DNA of 64,000 nucleotides from Ectorhizobium quercum (GTDB lineage Bacteria; Pseudomonadota; Alphaproteobacteria; Rhizobiales; Rhizobiaceae), in contig NZ_JANFPI010000003.1 in assembly GCF_026552795.1 (NCBI RefSeq), forward strand, positions 744,001 to 808,000, in the 5' to 3' direction. The first letter of the stretch is position 1; each line of letters opens with the position of its first letter. The notes beneath the pieces were generated by a model. That model was not told the DNA's origin. It saw only the letters and a program-made list of their open reading frames with translations, and did no database searches. This document shows positions 21,703 to 31,711 of the stretch, piece after piece. Both the position numbers and the translations under genes were made by a program.

Positions 21703-22467
21703 ATGACCGCTCAGGACACCGTAACCGCCGCCATGCTCGCCATCGGCGACGAACTGCTTTCGGGCCGGACCCGAGACAAGAATATCGGCCATGCCGCCCA
21801 CATGCTGACGCTTTCCGGCATCGACCTGAAGGAAGTGCGCATCGTGCCCGACGAAGAGGCGGAAATCGCCGCGGCCGTGAACGCCTTGCGAAGCCGCTAC
21901 ACCTATGTCCTCACCTCCGGCGGCATCGGCCCCACCCATGACGACATCACCGCGGATGCCGTTTCCGCCGCCTTCGGCCTGCCCTGCATCCACGATGCGA
22001 AGGCGCTGGAGCTTCTCGCCGCCATGTACGAGCGGCGCGGCATGGAGTTCACCGAAACGCGCAAGCGCATGGCCCGCATGCCGCAGGGCGCCGAGCACAT
22101 TCCCAATCCGGTTTCCACCGCACCCGGCTTCCGGATCGGCAATGTCTACGTCATGGCCGGCGTTCCGCAGGTTTTCGAGGCCATGCTCGATCACGTCCTG
22201 CCAACACTCGCGCACGGCCGGAAGATGCTGTCGGTGGCCGTCACCAGCCCCTATGGCGAAGGCGAGATCGGCCTGAGGCTCGCAGCCATCCAGAAGGCGC
22301 ATCCCGAAACCAGCATCGGCTCCTATCCGCGTTTCGGCGGCAACGGTGTCTTCACCACGGAACTGATCGTGCGCGCCCGGGACGAAACCGCTCTGGAAGC
22401 GGCAGCAGCGGACGTCCGGGCCATGATCGAGGCCATCCGGCAGGAAAAGGAAGCCTCTCCGGCCTGA
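21703..22467 (+). CDS. CinA-like molybdopterin-binding domain protein (COG1058)
   Basis: 254 aa, corresponding to the N-terminal domain of CinA (competence/damage-inducible protein family), without the C-terminal NMN-deamidase domain. Seen: AAMLAIGDELLSGRTRDKNIGH near residue 9 and the MoaB/MogA-type signature VLTSGGIGPTHDDITADAV near 66, then PGFRIGNVYVMAGVP near 133. The exact biochemical role of standalone versions is unclear; ADP-ribose pyrophosphatase activity is known for the COG1058 domain of full CinA. ATG at 21703 with GGGAAAG upstream. Confidence 0.88.
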   Translation: MTAQDTVTAAMLAIGDELLSGRTRDKNIGHAAHMLTLSGIDLKEVRIVPDEEAEIAAAVNALRSRYTYVLTSGGIGPTHDDITADAVSAAFGLPCIHDAKALELLAAMYERRGMEFTETRKRMARMPQGAEHIPNPVSTAPGFRIGNVYVMAGVPQVFEAMLDHVLPTLAHGRKMLSVAVTSPYGEGEIGLRLAAIQKAHPETSIGSYPRFGGNGVFTTELIVRARDETALEAAAADVRAMIEAIRQEKEASPA

Positions 22468-22500
22468 AATCCGATCTTTTATCAAGCGGATGCAACCCGC

Positions 22501-22514
22501 TTGACTGAGGTCAA
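22501..22514 (+). promoter_or_regulatory. FixK/FnrN anaerobox upstream of the universal stress gene
   Basis: TTGACTGAGGTCAA is a near-palindrome of form TTGA-N6-TCAA, matching the FNR/FixK consensus TTG(A/C)-N6-(T/G)CAA. It lies 140 bp before the usp start; a -10 at the class II distance (about 21 bp downstream) is weak. Confidence 0.55.
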
Positions 22515-22653
22515 GGAAGGGCGTTTGCTGCGGCATCACTCTCGTCGTGTCAGGCGGCGCCCGCACCGGAGACAGCCTGCTCATCCCGACCCCGATGCCG
22601 GATGCGCGTGAACAGGGCGCGGCGCGCAGGGCCGCCAACCGCCAAAGGAGACC

Positions 22654-23499
22654 ATGATGGGTTACAAGACAGTTCTTGCGGTTCTCGATAAACAGGACAA
22701 GGCCGGGCAGATCACCGATTTCGCGGTCCATCTGGCGGAAACCTTTTCCGGCCATGTCATCGGCCTGCATGTGGAGAACTACTCCGCCGTGCCGATCGTG
22801 GCGCCGATGGAGATTCCCGATCCCGTCGCCATCGAAGCGCTTCAGGAAGCCTCCAGAGCCGAAACGGGCGCCATCGAGGGCATTTTCACCCGGAAGGCCG
22901 ACCAGAGCACCGCCACTTGGGAGTGGCGCCATTTCGTCTCGTCGATCGGCTTTTCCTCGACATCGGTGATCGACAGCGCGCGTGCCGCCGATCTCATCGT
23001 CGCGGCGCAGGGCGACGGTTCGCTTCTGTCCGATAACCGGTCCGACATCGAGAATTTCCTGTTCGAAAGCGGCCGGCCCGTTCTCCTCGTTCCCCAAATC
23101 CTGACCGAGCCGAAGCCGATCCGGCGCGTCCTGCTCGCCTGGAACGGTTCGCGGGAAGCCGCCCGCGCGACGTTCGACGCCCTGCCCTTCCTGAAACAGG
23201 CCGAATCCGTCGAAATCTTTTCGGTCAACCCGCAGGAAACGCCGACGCAGACCCCCGAAACCGCAGGAGCGGAAATCGCCGCCGCGCTCGCCCGTCACGG
23301 TGTCAATGCGGTCCTTTCCACGCACAGCGCCACCGATCTCGACGCCTCTTCCGTCATCGAGAACCGGCTTGCCGAAAGCAGTATCGACCTGCTCGTCATG
23401 GGCGCCTACGGCCATTCGCGCTGGCGCGAACTGCTGTTCGGCGGCGTGACCCGCACGCTGCTGGAATCCATGACGGCGCTCACGCTTCTGTCACGCTGA
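22654..23499 (+). CDS. Tandem universal stress protein
   Basis: 281 aa, two Usp domains in tandem (about 1-145 and 150-280). The second carries [23 protein letters not shown], close to the nucleotide-binding G-x2-G-x9-G pattern; the first is degenerate. Two consecutive ATGs exist (22654 and 22657); AGGAG sits 3 or 6 bp upstream, so 22657 is equally likely. The upstream anaerobox suggests induction at low oxygen, as for several rhizobial Usp genes. Partner and ligand are unknown. Confidence 0.9.
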   Translation: MMGYKTVLAVLDKQDKAGQITDFAVHLAETFSGHVIGLHVENYSAVPIVAPMEIPDPVAIEALQEASRAETGAIEGIFTRKADQSTATWEWRHFVSSIGFSSTSVIDSARAADLIVAAQGDGSLLSDNRSDIENFLFESGRPVLLVPQILTEPKPIRRVLLAWNGSREAARATFDALPFLKQAESVEIFSVNPQETPTQTPETAGAEIAAALARHGVNAVLSTHSATDLDASSVIENRLAESSIDLLVMGAYGHSRWRELLFGGVTRTLLESMTALTLLSR

Positions 23500-23579
23500 T
23501 CCCCGGCAAGATGCCTGTGCGGAGCGGCCCTTGCGGTCGCTCCTGGCGTTTTCAGCGGAAAAGCCCGGATTTCCGGTAT

Positions 23580-23620
23580 GGCGCGCATAAAACCGCTTCG
23601 CACTTCGCAGCGAATTGCTT
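23580..23620 (-). repeat. Dispersed intergenic repeat, degenerate copy C
   Basis: Minus strand AAGCAATTCG, GAAGTGCGAAGCGGTTTTATG parallels the first half of copies A and B. It lies just upstream of gpt; the match is partial. Confidence 0.45.
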
Positions 23621-23672
23621 TAAAAGCGCAGCCCATCTCAATCCCGTTTCCGCCCATCCGGAGTTCACACGC

Positions 23673-24170
23673 ATGTCGCTACCCGAAAAAGCCTTTCCCG
23701 TTTCCTGGGACCAGTTCCATCGTGACGCCCGCGCGCTTGCCTGGCGGCTTGCCGGTCTCGGCCGGGAGTTCAGGGCCATCGTCTGCATCACCCGCGGCGG
23801 CCTCGTTCCGGCCGCGATCATCTCGCGCGAACTCAATATCCGCCTGATCGACACGGTCTGTATCGCCTCCTACCACGATTACCTGAACCAGGGCGAAACC
23901 AACCTGCTCAAGCCGATCTCCTCCGAGCTTCTTTCGGCGCAGGGCGAAGGCATTCTCGTCATCGACGACCTGACCGACACCGGCAAGACGGCGGCCGAGG
24001 TGCGGGCGATGATGCCCAAGGCCCATTTCGCCTGTGTCTATGCCAAGCCGAAAGGCGTGCCGATGGTCGATACCTTCATCACCGAAGTCAGCCAGGACAC
24101 CTGGATCTATTTTCCCTGGGACCTGGGCTTCGCCTATCAGGAGCCGATCGCCAAGACCGGGCGCGACTGA
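23673..24170 (+). CDS. gpt: Xanthine-guanine phosphoribosyltransferase
   Basis: Purine salvage enzyme transferring PRPP ribose phosphate to guanine or xanthine; 165 aa, exact family length. Seen: [20 protein letters not shown] near residue 34, the PRPP loop [14 protein letters not shown] near 92, and the base-binding WIYFPWD near the end. ATG at 23673 preceded by CCGGAG. Monocistronic. Confidence 0.96.
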   Translation: MSLPEKAFPVSWDQFHRDARALAWRLAGLGREFRAIVCITRGGLVPAAIISRELNIRLIDTVCIASYHDYLNQGETNLLKPISSELLSAQGEGILVIDDLTDTGKTAAEVRAMMPKAHFACVYAKPKGVPMVDTFITEVSQDTWIYFPWDLGFAYQEPIAKTGRD

Positions 24171-24550
24171 GTCGCAGGCGGCGGGCTTTTTTTAACGAAG
24201 GCTGCGGTCCAGTCCGCCGCCTTCGCCCCGCCACGCGAATCACTCCGGCACATGCCGTAACGGAATGCGCCCGCGGGGCGTCCTATTCCGGTGAAACACA
24301 CAACCTACTGGAAAACATGGGAAACTGTCTCAGACTGCGGTTTACGTCAGCCGCGTGACGGGGCGTGACTTTCCTGTCACGCCGCCACCACATCTCGTCT
24401 GCGACAAATCGTGTTCCCTCGCCCCGGCGGTCGAAAGTGCTGAAAGCAGTTCCGGCAAGCTGCTGAATTTTCGACGTTCTTCCACTTCCCCCAATTTCCA
24501 CAGGTTCATCCACAACATCTTGTGGCCGTCACATCATAGTAAACCAGCCC

Positions 24551-24579
24551 TTGACGATGACGGGGGGAATGAACTTAAT
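24551..24579 (+). promoter_or_regulatory. Candidate distal promoter upstream of nrdJ
   Basis: TTGACG (24551-24556), a 17-bp spacer and CTTAAT (24574-24579). It would give a leader of more than 320 nt to the nrdJ start codon, containing the NrdR-box region. Confidence 0.4.
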
Positions 24580-24753
24580 GGACACAGTTGCGGCGGCGAC
24601 GGGTTCCGGAAGTAACGAGGCTGGAACTCCCTCTCGAAAACAGGCGCATGCACCCATTCGCGACCCGCTGGCCGGGCGCGGAAACGAGTCTTTGTGCCTG
24701 TTTTCCACCAACGCGGCAATGCGATGCGGGGGACTGGAAAAAATCAGCTGTGA

Positions 24754-24802
24754 ATACTATATTTAGTGCTTGCAGCCGACCCGACCTCAACATACTGGGT
24801 GA
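24754..24802 (+). promoter_or_regulatory. nrdJ: nrdJ proximal promoter with paired NrdR-like boxes
   Basis: Box 1, ATACTATATTTAGTGC (24754-24769), matches 13 of 16 positions of the NrdR consensus ACACWATATATWGTGT. A weak second box (24787-24802) lies 33 bp on, close to the three-helical-turn spacing typical of NrdR pairs. TTGCAG (24770-24775) and TACTGG (24793-24798), 17 bp apart, lie between and within them, so bound NrdR would cover the promoter. Confidence 0.6.
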
Positions 24803-24914
24803 GCATCAATCACCTGAAAGACAATGAGAACGGCTGCTCCGACAACCGGGACAGCTGCGGGGATTTGTTGCGCCCGCCATGACGGGCCGGAACAGAATAT
24901 GAAGGAAGGGCAAA

Positions 24915-27900
24915 ATGCGCATTGAACGCCGTTTCACCAAGCCGGGCCAGTCGGCCTATGCGGACATCGCGTTCCGCAAGGCGGTCAGCGAGATCAAGAA
25001 TCCGGACGGTTCGATCGTCTTCCGGCTGGCGGATATCGATGTGCCGACCCAGTTCAGCCAGGTCGCGACCGACATTCTGGCCCAGAAATATTTCCGCAAG
25101 GCCGGCGTTCCGGCGCGCCTGAAGCGCGTCGAGGAAAACAGCGTCCCTTCCTTCCTGTGGCGCTCCGTCGCCGACGAGGAAGCCCTTGCCGAACTGCCCG
25201 AGAATGAACGCACCGGTTCCGAGACCGATGCGCGGCAGGTCTTCGACCGTCTGGCCGGCACCTGGACCTACTGGGGCTGGAAGGGCGGTTATTTTTCGTC
25301 CGAGGAAGACGCCCTTACCTTCCGCGACGAGCTCGCCTACATGCTCGCCACGCAGCGCGTCGCCCCGAATTCCCCGCAATGGTTCAACACCGGCCTGCAC
25401 TGGGCCTACGGCATCGACGGCCCCGGCCAGGGCCATTTCTACGTCGATCCCTTCTCCGGCCACCTCGTCCAGTCCAATTCGGCCTATGAGCACCCGCAGC
25501 CGCATGCGTGTTTCATCCAGTCCGTCGGCGACGATCTGGTGAACGAGGGCGGCATCATGGACCTGTGGGTCCGCGAGGCGCGCCTCTTCAAGTACGGTTC
25601 CGGCACCGGCTCCAACTTCTCGCATCTGCGCGGCGAAGGCGAAAGACTGTCCGGCGGTGGCCGTTCCTCGGGCCTGATGAGCTTCCTGAAGATCGGCGAC
25701 CGCGCGGCGGGCGCCATCAAGTCGGGCGGCACCACGCGCCGCGCCGCCAAGATGGTCGTGGTCGACATCGACCACCCGGATATCGAGGCCTATATCGACT
25801 GGAAGGTGAAGGAGGAGCAGAAGGTCGCCGCCCTCGTCACCGGCTCCAAGATCGTTTCCAGGCACCTGAAGGCCATCCTGAAGGCCTGCGTGAACTGCGA
25901 AGCCGGCTCCGAGGACACGCGCGGCGATTGCTTCGACCCGGCGAAGAACCCTGCCTTGAAGCGCGAGATCCGCGCCGCCAAGAAGGATCAGGTTCCGGAA
26001 AACTACATCAAGCGCGTCATCCAGTTCGCCCAGCAGGGCTACAAGGATATCGAGTTCAAGACCTACGACACGGACTGGGATTCCGAAGCCTATCTGACCG
26101 TCTCGGGCCAGAACTCGAACAATTCCGTCTCGCTCAGGGACGACTTCCTGCGCGCGGTCGAGAACGACGGCGAGTGGAACCTGACCGCCCGCACCGACGG
26201 CAAGGTCGTCAAGACCCTGAAGGCCCGCGACCTGTGGGAAAAGATTTCCCACGCCGCCTGGGCGTCGGCCGATCCGGGCCTGCACTTCAACACGACGATG
26301 AACGACTGGCACACCTGCCCGGCCGCCGGCCCGATCCGCGCGTCCAACCCGTGCTCGGAATACATGTTCCTCGACGACACGGCCTGCAACCTCGCCTCTC
26401 TGAACCTGCTTCAGTTCAAGGATGCTGCCACCAAGCGCATCAATATCGGCGATTACGAGCATGCCGTGCGCCTGTGGACCGTGGTCCTGGAAATCTCGGT
26501 GATGATGGCGCAGTTCCCCTCGCGCCAGATCGCGGAGCTTTCCTACAAGTATCGCACGCTCGGCCTCGGCTACGCCAATATCGGCGGCCTGCTGATGTCC
26601 TCGGGCATCCCCTACGATTCCGACGAGGGCCGCGCCATCGCCGGTGCGCTCACCGCGATCATGACCGGCATCGCCTATGCGACCTCGGCCGAAATCGCCT
26701 CCGAACTCGGTCCGTTCCCGGAATTTGAGCCGAACCGCGAGCACATGCTGCGGGTCATCCGCAACCATGCCCGCGCCGCCCGCGGCGACGCCGCCGGCTA
26801 TGAGGGCCTGTCCGTCAACCCGGTGCCGCTGGTCCACAAGGATTGCTCCGACGCCGACCTCATCACCCATGCCGTTATCGCCTGGGATCTGGCGCTGGAA
26901 CTCGGCGAGAAGCATGGCTACCGCAACGCCCAGACGACGGTGATCGCCCCGACCGGCACGATCGGCCTCGTCATGGATTGCGACACGACCGGCATCGAGC
27001 CCGATTTCGCGCTGGTGAAATTCAAGAAGCTCGCCGGCGGCGGCTACTTCAAGATCATCAACCGCGCCGTACCGGAAGCCCTGCGCTCGCTCGGCTACAC
27101 CGAAAGCCAGATCGCCGAGATCGAGGCCTATGCCGTCGGCCACGGCAACCTGAACCAGGCGCCGGGCATCAACCCCTCGGCGCTGAAGGCCCGGGGCTTC
27201 ACCGACGAAAAGATCGAGGCCGTCAACGCCGCCCTGAAGAGCGCCTTCGACATCAAGTTCGTGTTCAACCAGTGGACGCTCGGCGCCGACTTCCTGAAGG
27301 ACACGCTCAAGGTCACGGACGAGCAGCTCGCCGACATCAGCTTCAACCTGCTCGACCATCTCGGCTTCGCGAAGAAGGAGATCGAGGCGGCGAACGTCCA
27401 TGTCTGCGGCGCGATGACGCTGGAAGGCGCGCCCTTCCTGAAGGACGAGCATCTGCCGGTCTTCGATTGCGCCAATCCGTGCGGCAAGATCGGCAAGCGC
27501 TACCTGTCGGTCGAAAGTCATATCCGCATGATGGCGGCGGCGCAGCCCTTCATCTCGGGTGCCATTTCCAAGACGATCAACATGCCGAACGAGGCGACCG
27601 TCGAGGATTGCGGCAGCGCCTACATGCTGTCCTGGAAGCTGGCGCTCAAGGCCAACGCGCTCTATCGCGACGGCTCGAAGCTGTCGCAGCCGCTCAATGC
27701 CTCGCTGATCGAGGACGAGGACGACGAGGACGCGCTGGAGGACTTCGTCCAGCAGCCGGTCGCGGCCCAGGCCGTGACGGTGACGGAACGCATCGTCGAG
27801 CGGATTGTCGAGCGCGTCGTGCGCGAGCGTGAAAAACTGCCGAACCGTCGCCAGGGCTACACCCAGAAGGCAGCCGTCGGCGGCCACAAGGTCTATCTGC

Positions 27901-28751
27901 GCACCGGCGAGTTCGGCGACGGCCGCCTCGGCGAGATCTTCATCGACATGCACAAGGAAGGCGCCGCCTTCCGCGCCATGATGAACAACTTCGCCATCGC
28001 CATCTCGCTCGGCCTGCAATACGGCGTGCCGCTGGAAGAATATGTGGAGGCCTTCACCTTCACCAAATTCGAGCCGGCCGGCATCGTCATCGGCAACGAC
28101 GCGATCAAGAACGCCACGTCGATCCTCGACTACGTGTTCCGCGAACTCGCCGTCTCCTATCTCGGACGCCACGATCTGGCCCATGTCGATACGTCGGATT
28201 TCTCCAACACCGCCCTCGGCAAGGGCATCAAGGAAGGCAAGACCAACCTCGTTTCCACCGGATGGACCCGCGGCTACAAGCCGACGCTGGTTTCGGGAAA
28301 CGTTGACCGCTCGCCCTCCGAGGCCAAGGGTTCGGCGACCGGCGCTCCGGCCAAGGCCGCCTCGACCGGCACTGTGACGGCGTTTTCGGGCAATGCCGCC
28401 CGCAAGATCGAGCCGGCGCTTGCCGTCTCCACCTCCGAAATCGTCGCCTTCAAGCGCGACTACGAGGAGCGGGCGAAGGAACTGGCGGAGGAAATCGCCG
28501 AGGAGGCGACCGACGAACCGCTGGCCGACGAAGCCGCGCAGGAACGCACCGCACTGTTCTCCGACAAAGCCGCGGCCGATGCCGCCGCCGCCAGGACGGA
28601 AGCCAAGCGGCTCGAAACCGAGCGCCGCGCCCGCGCGGTGATGCAGGGGTACACCGGCAACATGTGCTCCGAGTGCCAGAACTTCACGATGGTGCGCAAC
28701 GGCACCTGCGAGAAGTGCGACACCTGCGGCGCGACGAGCGGTTGCAGCTAA
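24915..28751 (+). CDS. nrdJ: Class II (adenosylcobalamin-dependent) ribonucleotide reductase
   Basis: Reduces ribonucleotides to deoxyribonucleotides with vitamin B12 coenzyme, oxygen-independent; 1278 aa, long alphaproteobacterial type. Seen: redox Cys199 (PHACFIQS), [15 protein letters not shown] near 227, Cys480 in [28 protein letters not shown] near 679, and an acidic then repeated [13 protein letters not shown] segment near 955-975. It ends in a Cys-rich zinc-ribbon-like tail (MCSECQ...CEKCDTCG). No N-terminal ATP-cone is obvious. ATG at 24915 with GAAGGAAGGG upstream. Its sole presence here makes DNA synthesis B12-dependent if no class I enzyme exists elsewhere. Confidence 0.97.
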   Translation: MRIERRFTKPGQSAYADIAFRKAVSEIKNPDGSIVFRLADIDVPTQFSQVATDILAQKYFRKAGVPARLKRVEENSVPSFLWRSVADEEALAELPENERTGSETDARQVFDRLAGTWTYWGWKGGYFSSEEDALTFRDELAYMLATQRVAPNSPQWFNTGLHWAYGIDGPGQGHFYVDPFSGHLVQSNSAYEHPQPHACFIQSVGDDLVNEGGIMDLWVREARLFKYGSGTGSNFSHLRGEGERLSGGGRSSGLMSFLKIGDRAAGAIKSGGTTRRAAKMVVVDIDHPDIEAYIDWKVKEEQKVAALVTGSKIVSRHLKAILKACVNCEAGSEDTRGDCFDPAKNPALKREIRAAKKDQVPENYIKRVIQFAQQGYKDIEFKTYDTDWDSEAYLTVSGQNSNNSVSLRDDFLRAVENDGEWNLTARTDGKVVKTLKARDLWEKISHAAWASADPGLHFNTTMNDWHTCPAAGPIRASNPCSEYMFLDDTACNLASLNLLQFKDAATKRINIGDYEHAVRLWTVVLEISVMMAQFPSRQIAELSYKYRTLGLGYANIGGLLMSSGIPYDSDEGRAIAGALTAIMTGIAYATSAEIASELGPFPEFEPNREHMLRVIRNHARAARGDAAGYEGLSVNPVPLVHKDCSDADLITHAVIAWDLALELGEKHGYRNAQTTVIAPTGTIGLVMDCDTTGIEPDFALVKFKKLAGGGYFKIINRAVPEALRSLGYTESQIAEIEAYAVGHGNLNQAPGINPSALKARGFTDEKIEAVNAALKSAFDIKFVFNQWTLGADFLKDTLKVTDEQLADISFNLLDHLGFAKKEIEAANVHVCGAMTLEGAPFLKDEHLPVFDCANPCGKIGKRYLSVESHIRMMAAAQPFISGAISKTINMPNEATVEDCGSAYMLSWKLALKANALYRDGSKLSQPLNASLIEDEDDEDALEDFVQQPVAAQAVTVTERIVERIVERVVREREKLPNRRQGYTQKAAVGGHKVYLRTGEFGDGRLGEIFIDMHKEGAAFRAMMNNFAIAISLGLQYGVPLEEYVEAFTFTKFEPAGIVIGNDAIKNATSILDYVFRELAVSYLGRHDLAHVDTSDFSNTALGKGIKEGKTNLVSTGWTRGYKPTLVSGNVDRSPSEAKGSATGAPAKAASTGTVTAFSGNAARKIEPALAVSTSEIVAFKRDYEERAKELAEEIAEEATDEPLADEAAQERTALFSDKAAADAAAARTEAKRLETERRARAVMQGYTGNMCSECQNFTMVRNGTCEKCDTCGATSGCS

Positions 28752-28784
28752 GGGACGCGATACGCACAGACCGAATTTGTGCAG

Positions 28785-28814
28785 GGAACGCCGCGGCTGA
28801 AACCGCGGCGTTCC
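28785..28814 (+). terminator. Hairpin after nrdJ
   Basis: A perfect 12-bp stem GGAACGCCGCGG / CCGCGGCGTTCC with a 6-nt loop begins 33 bp after the nrdJ stop. It lacks a T tract, so it may be a pause or Rho-assisted site, or a barrier before the next gene. Confidence 0.55.
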
Positions 28815-28836
28815 GTCATTCGGGAGCGAGCGCCCT

Positions 28837-29277
28837 TTGAGCAACGATCTTCTGGCCTATGCGGGCCTTTTCAGTGCAGCTTTTCTGGCGGCAACGATTC
28901 TGCCGGCCCAGTCGGAAGCGGCGCTCGTTCTGCTGATTCTGACGGAAAACTATCCGCTTGCCGCTCTCGTCGGGGTCGCAAGCCTCGGCAACGTGCTCGG
29001 CTCCGTCACCAACTGGCTGCTCGGCCTCGGCATCGAGCGTTTTCGCATCAAACGCTGGTTTCCCGTTTCCCCGCAAAAGCTGGCGACAGCGGAACGCTGG
29101 TATCTGCGTTACGGCAAGTGGTCCCTTCTGGCGAGCTGGCTGCCCATCGTCGGCGATCCCTTGACCGTGATCGCCGGTGTGTTGAAAGTGCCTTTTCTGA
29201 CCTTTCTGCTTCTGGTCGCGGTTGCCAAGACCGGGCGTTATATCGTTCTGGCGGGCGCGACGAGCGGGTGGATGTGA
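28837..29277 (+). CDS. YqaA/DedA-family membrane protein
   Basis: 146 aa, about four TM helices, of the small DedA-related YqaA group (SNARE-associated fold). Seen: the conserved LGNVLGSVTNWLLGLGIERF and ASWLPIVGDPLTVIAGVLKVPF. The start is a TTG at 28837 (MSNDLLAYAG) with GGGAG about 9 bp upstream. DedA proteins are linked to membrane lipid and proton homeostasis; the role of YqaA members is unproven. It lies 85 bp after nrdJ and 46 bp before the PanE-like gene, same strand. Confidence 0.85.
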   Translation: MSNDLLAYAGLFSAAFLAATILPAQSEAALVLLILTENYPLAALVGVASLGNVLGSVTNWLLGLGIERFRIKRWFPVSPQKLATAERWYLRYGKWSLLASWLPIVGDPLTVIAGVLKVPFLTFLLLVAVAKTGRYIVLAGATSGWM

Positions 29278-29323
29278 CGCTGCCGGCAACAATGACGGCA
29301 GCCGATACGAACGGGATGGAACG

Positions 29324-30328
29324 ATGGGCTTTCGAAAGATCTGCATTTACGGCGCCGGGGCGCTGGGTGGCGGGATTGCGGCGAAACTCGCGGCGAGCTG
29401 CGCGGAGGAGACCGACATCAGCGCAGTGGCGCGTGGCGCTCATCTTAACCGCATCCGCCGGGACGGTCTGACCCTTCGCGAGGACGGCGCGGATGCGCCG
29501 CTCGTCGCGCGGCTGACCGCCACCGACGATCCGCGCAAACTCGGCGCGCAGGATCTCGTGATCACCGGCCTCAAGGGACACCAGCTCGCGGCCGCGGCGG
29601 AGGGCATCGCCGCGCTGCTGAAACCGGAAACGCGGGTCGTGATGATCCTGAACGGTATTCCGTGGTGGTATTTCCACGGCGAGCCGGACAATCCCTACAA
29701 TGGCACGCAGTTGGAACAGCTCGACCCCGGCGGCGTGCTGTGGCGGCTGATCGGGCCCGAACGCGTGATCGGCTGCGTCGCCTATCAGGGCGGCGAGGTG
29801 GTCGAACCCGGCATCGTCCACCTCTATCACAAGAAGCGGCTCATCCTCGGCGAGCCGGCCAATACGGCCAGCGCCGACATCGAGGCCATTGCCGCGCTTC
29901 TCAACCGCAGCGGCCTCGTCGCCGAGACCACGACGCGGATTCGCGCCGAAATCTGGTCCAAGCTGATGAACAATGCCGCCTTCAACCCGTTGAGCGCCCT
30001 CACCCGCGCGACGATCGTTCCGCTGCTTTCCGATCCCGGCATCGTCGAAACGATGGAGCGGATCATGACGGAGGTGAAGGCACTGGCCGGTGCGGTCGGC
30101 GTGCCGCTGACCATCGACGTCGCGCAAAGGCTGGAGGAAGCGCGCGCGATCCCGGACGTGCGGACTTCCATGCTTCAGGACCTGCTGGCCGGGCGCCCGC
30201 TGGAGATCACTCCCTTGCTCGGCATCATCGTGGCGCTCGGCCGCACGACCGGCACGCCGACGCCGGTCTGCGAAACGGTGCTGCACCTCGTCAGCCGCCT
30301 CGATGAGGAGAATCGGCGGAGCCGATGA
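29324..30328 (+). CDS. Ketopantoate reductase (PanE/ApbA) family oxidoreductase
   Basis: 334 aa. An N-terminal Rossmann domain with ICIYGAGALGGGIAAKL (GxGxxG) at residues 5-20, VITGLKGHQ near 85, and a C-terminal all-helical domain with IWSKLMNNAAFNPLSALTRAT near 205, which contains the conserved Lys-Asn region. It could make pantoate for CoA, but rhizobia carry several paralogues, some acting on other 2-oxo acids, so the substrate is uncertain. ATG at 29324. Its stop is three bases from the stop of convergent rarA. Confidence 0.85.
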   Translation: MGFRKICIYGAGALGGGIAAKLAASCAEETDISAVARGAHLNRIRRDGLTLREDGADAPLVARLTATDDPRKLGAQDLVITGLKGHQLAAAAEGIAALLKPETRVVMILNGIPWWYFHGEPDNPYNGTQLEQLDPGGVLWRLIGPERVIGCVAYQGGEVVEPGIVHLYHKKRLILGEPANTASADIEAIAALLNRSGLVAETTTRIRAEIWSKLMNNAAFNPLSALTRATIVPLLSDPGIVETMERIMTEVKALAGAVGVPLTIDVAQRLEEARAIPDVRTSMLQDLLAGRPLEITPLLGIIVALGRTTGTPTPVCETVLHLVSRLDEENRRSR

Positions 30329-30331
30329 CAA

Positions 30332-31645
30332 TCAGCGGCGGTTGCGCTCCTTGCGCAGCTTGTCCCACCAGTCGAGGCGTTTCCTGATCTCGCGCTCGAA
30401 ACCGCGTTCCGGCGGATCATAGAAGGTCTTCCGGCCCATCTTCTCCGGAAAGTAATCCTGGCCGGAAAAGGCGTCCGGTTCGTCGTGATCGTAGCGGTAG
30501 CCGTCGCCGTAACCTTCGGTTTTCATCAGCTTGGTCGGGGCGTTCAGAATGTGCTTGGGCGGCAGCAGGGAGCCGTTTTCCTTCGCGGCCCGCATCGCCG
30601 CCTTGTAGGCGACATAGACGCCGTTCGACTTCGGGGCGGTGGCGAGATAGACACAGGCCTGCGCCAGCGCCAGTTCGCCCTCGGGAGAGCCGAGATAGTC
30701 GTAGGCGTCCTTGGCGGCATTGGCGATCACCAGCGCCTGCGGATCGGCAAGGCCGATATCCTCGACGGCCATCCGCACCAGCCGGCGGCCGAGATAGAGC
30801 GGATCCTCACCCGCATCGAACATCCGGCACAGATAGTAGAGCGCCGCATCGGGATCGGAACCGCGCACCGACTTGTGCAGGGCGGAGATCAGGTTGTAGT
30901 GGCCGTCCTGCCCCTTGTCGTAGACGGGCGCGCGGCGCTGGACCACGCGGATCAGGCCATCCGTATCGAACACCTCGCCGGACCGGGCCGCGCGCCAGAC
31001 CTCCTCCACCAGCGTCAGAACGGCGCGGCCGTCGCCGTCGGCCATGCGCACCATCGCCAGCCGGGCATCCTCATCGAGCGGCAGCGGCTTCTCTTCGGCC
31101 GCCTCGGCCCGCTTCAGCAATTCGCCAAGGCTCTCCTCGTCGTGCGGCTGGAACGTCAGCACCCGGGCGCGCGACAGAAGAGCGGCATTGAGTTCAAAAG
31201 AGGGATTTTCAGTCGTCGCGCCGACGAGAATCACCGTGCCGTCTTCCATGACCGGCAGGAAACTGTCCTGCTGGGCGCGGTTGAAACGATGGATTTCGTC
31301 GACGAACAGCAGCGTCTGGCGACCCGACATGCGGCGGGCACGGGCCGATTCGAAGACCTTCTTCAGATCGGCCACGCCGGAAAAGATCGCCGATATCTGC
31401 TCGAAGGCCAGCCCCGTCTCGCCGGCCAGAAGCCGAGCCACCGTGGTCTTGCCGGTTCCCGGTGGCCCCCAGAAGATCATCGAGCCGAGAGAACCCGCTT
31501 CGATCATCCGCGTCAGCGCGCCGTCGGGACCGGTCAGATGCGCCTGGCCGGAAACCTCGGCAAGGCTTTTCGGGCGCAGACGCTCCGCCAGCGGCCGCTT
31601 GCCGGTCATGGCTTCCGGCTCGTGACTGGAAAACAGGTCGCTCAT
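30332..31645 (-). CDS. rarA: Replication-associated recombination protein A (MgsA/RarA)
   Basis: AAA+ ATPase related to clamp-loader subunits, acting at stalled replication forks; 437 aa. Seen: Walker A FWGPPGTGKTT near 56, Walker B LLFVDEIHRFN near 108, sensor 1 VGATTENPSFELN near 137, then LLSRARVLTFQPH, and the C-terminal tetramerisation domain with GEDPLYLGRRLVRMAVEDIGLADP. ATG at 31645 (MSDLFSSHEP) has a strong AGGAGG SD; the frame extends to 31705. Downstream of the protease gene on the same strand. Confidence 0.95.
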   Translation of the reverse strand: MSDLFSSHEPEAMTGKRPLAERLRPKSLAEVSGQAHLTGPDGALTRMIEAGSLGSMIFWGPPGTGKTTVARLLAGETGLAFEQISAIFSGVADLKKVFESARARRMSGRQTLLFVDEIHRFNRAQQDSFLPVMEDGTVILVGATTENPSFELNAALLSRARVLTFQPHDEESLGELLKRAEAAEEKPLPLDEDARLAMVRMADGDGRAVLTLVEEVWRAARSGEVFDTDGLIRVVQRRAPVYDKGQDGHYNLISALHKSVRGSDPDAALYYLCRMFDAGEDPLYLGRRLVRMAVEDIGLADPQALVIANAAKDAYDYLGSPEGELALAQACVYLATAPKSNGVYVAYKAAMRAAKENGSLLPPKHILNAPTKLMKTEGYGDGYRYDHDEPDAFSGQDYFPEKMGRKTFYDPPERGFEREIRKRLDWWDKLRKERNRR

Positions 31646-31711
31646 GCATCCCTCCTGCCCCGCCCTTACAAGGGCGAAGGCGCTCGTCGCCGTTCGATGG
31701 TTCATTCTACG

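Larger units (their letters stand above)
24171..24914 (+). other. Long regulatory region upstream of nrdJ
   Basis: 744 bases without a confident gene. Contents: a hairpin without T tail (24197-24224), two DnaA-box-like sequences around 24495-24518 (ATTTCCACA and TCATCCACA), an inverted repeat CCACAA...TTGTGG, two promoter candidates and NrdR-box-like sites. A 62-codon frame (24580-24766) with a G-rich SD-like stretch exists, but its sequence resembles nothing I know. No B12-box of a cobalamin riboswitch was recognised. Confidence 0.5.

Noticed and set aside
20581..23415. Long minus-strand open frame across wrbA, the CinA-like gene and the stress gene
   Set aside because: It is antisense or out of frame with three well-supported genes, a common effect of high GC content.
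24580..24766. Short ORF upstream of nrdJ as a gene
   Set aside because: No recognisable similarity and irregular composition; kept only as a possible leader peptide in the region entry.
24171..24914. Cobalamin riboswitch upstream of the B12-dependent nrdJ
   Set aside because: No convincing B12-box (AGNCAGGAGACCTGCC-like) or surrounding conserved blocks were seen; a covariance search would be needed to be sure.
24810..28844. Very long minus-strand open frame opposite nrdJ
   Set aside because: Mirror frame of a GC-rich gene; composition is low-complexity and no motif is recognisable.
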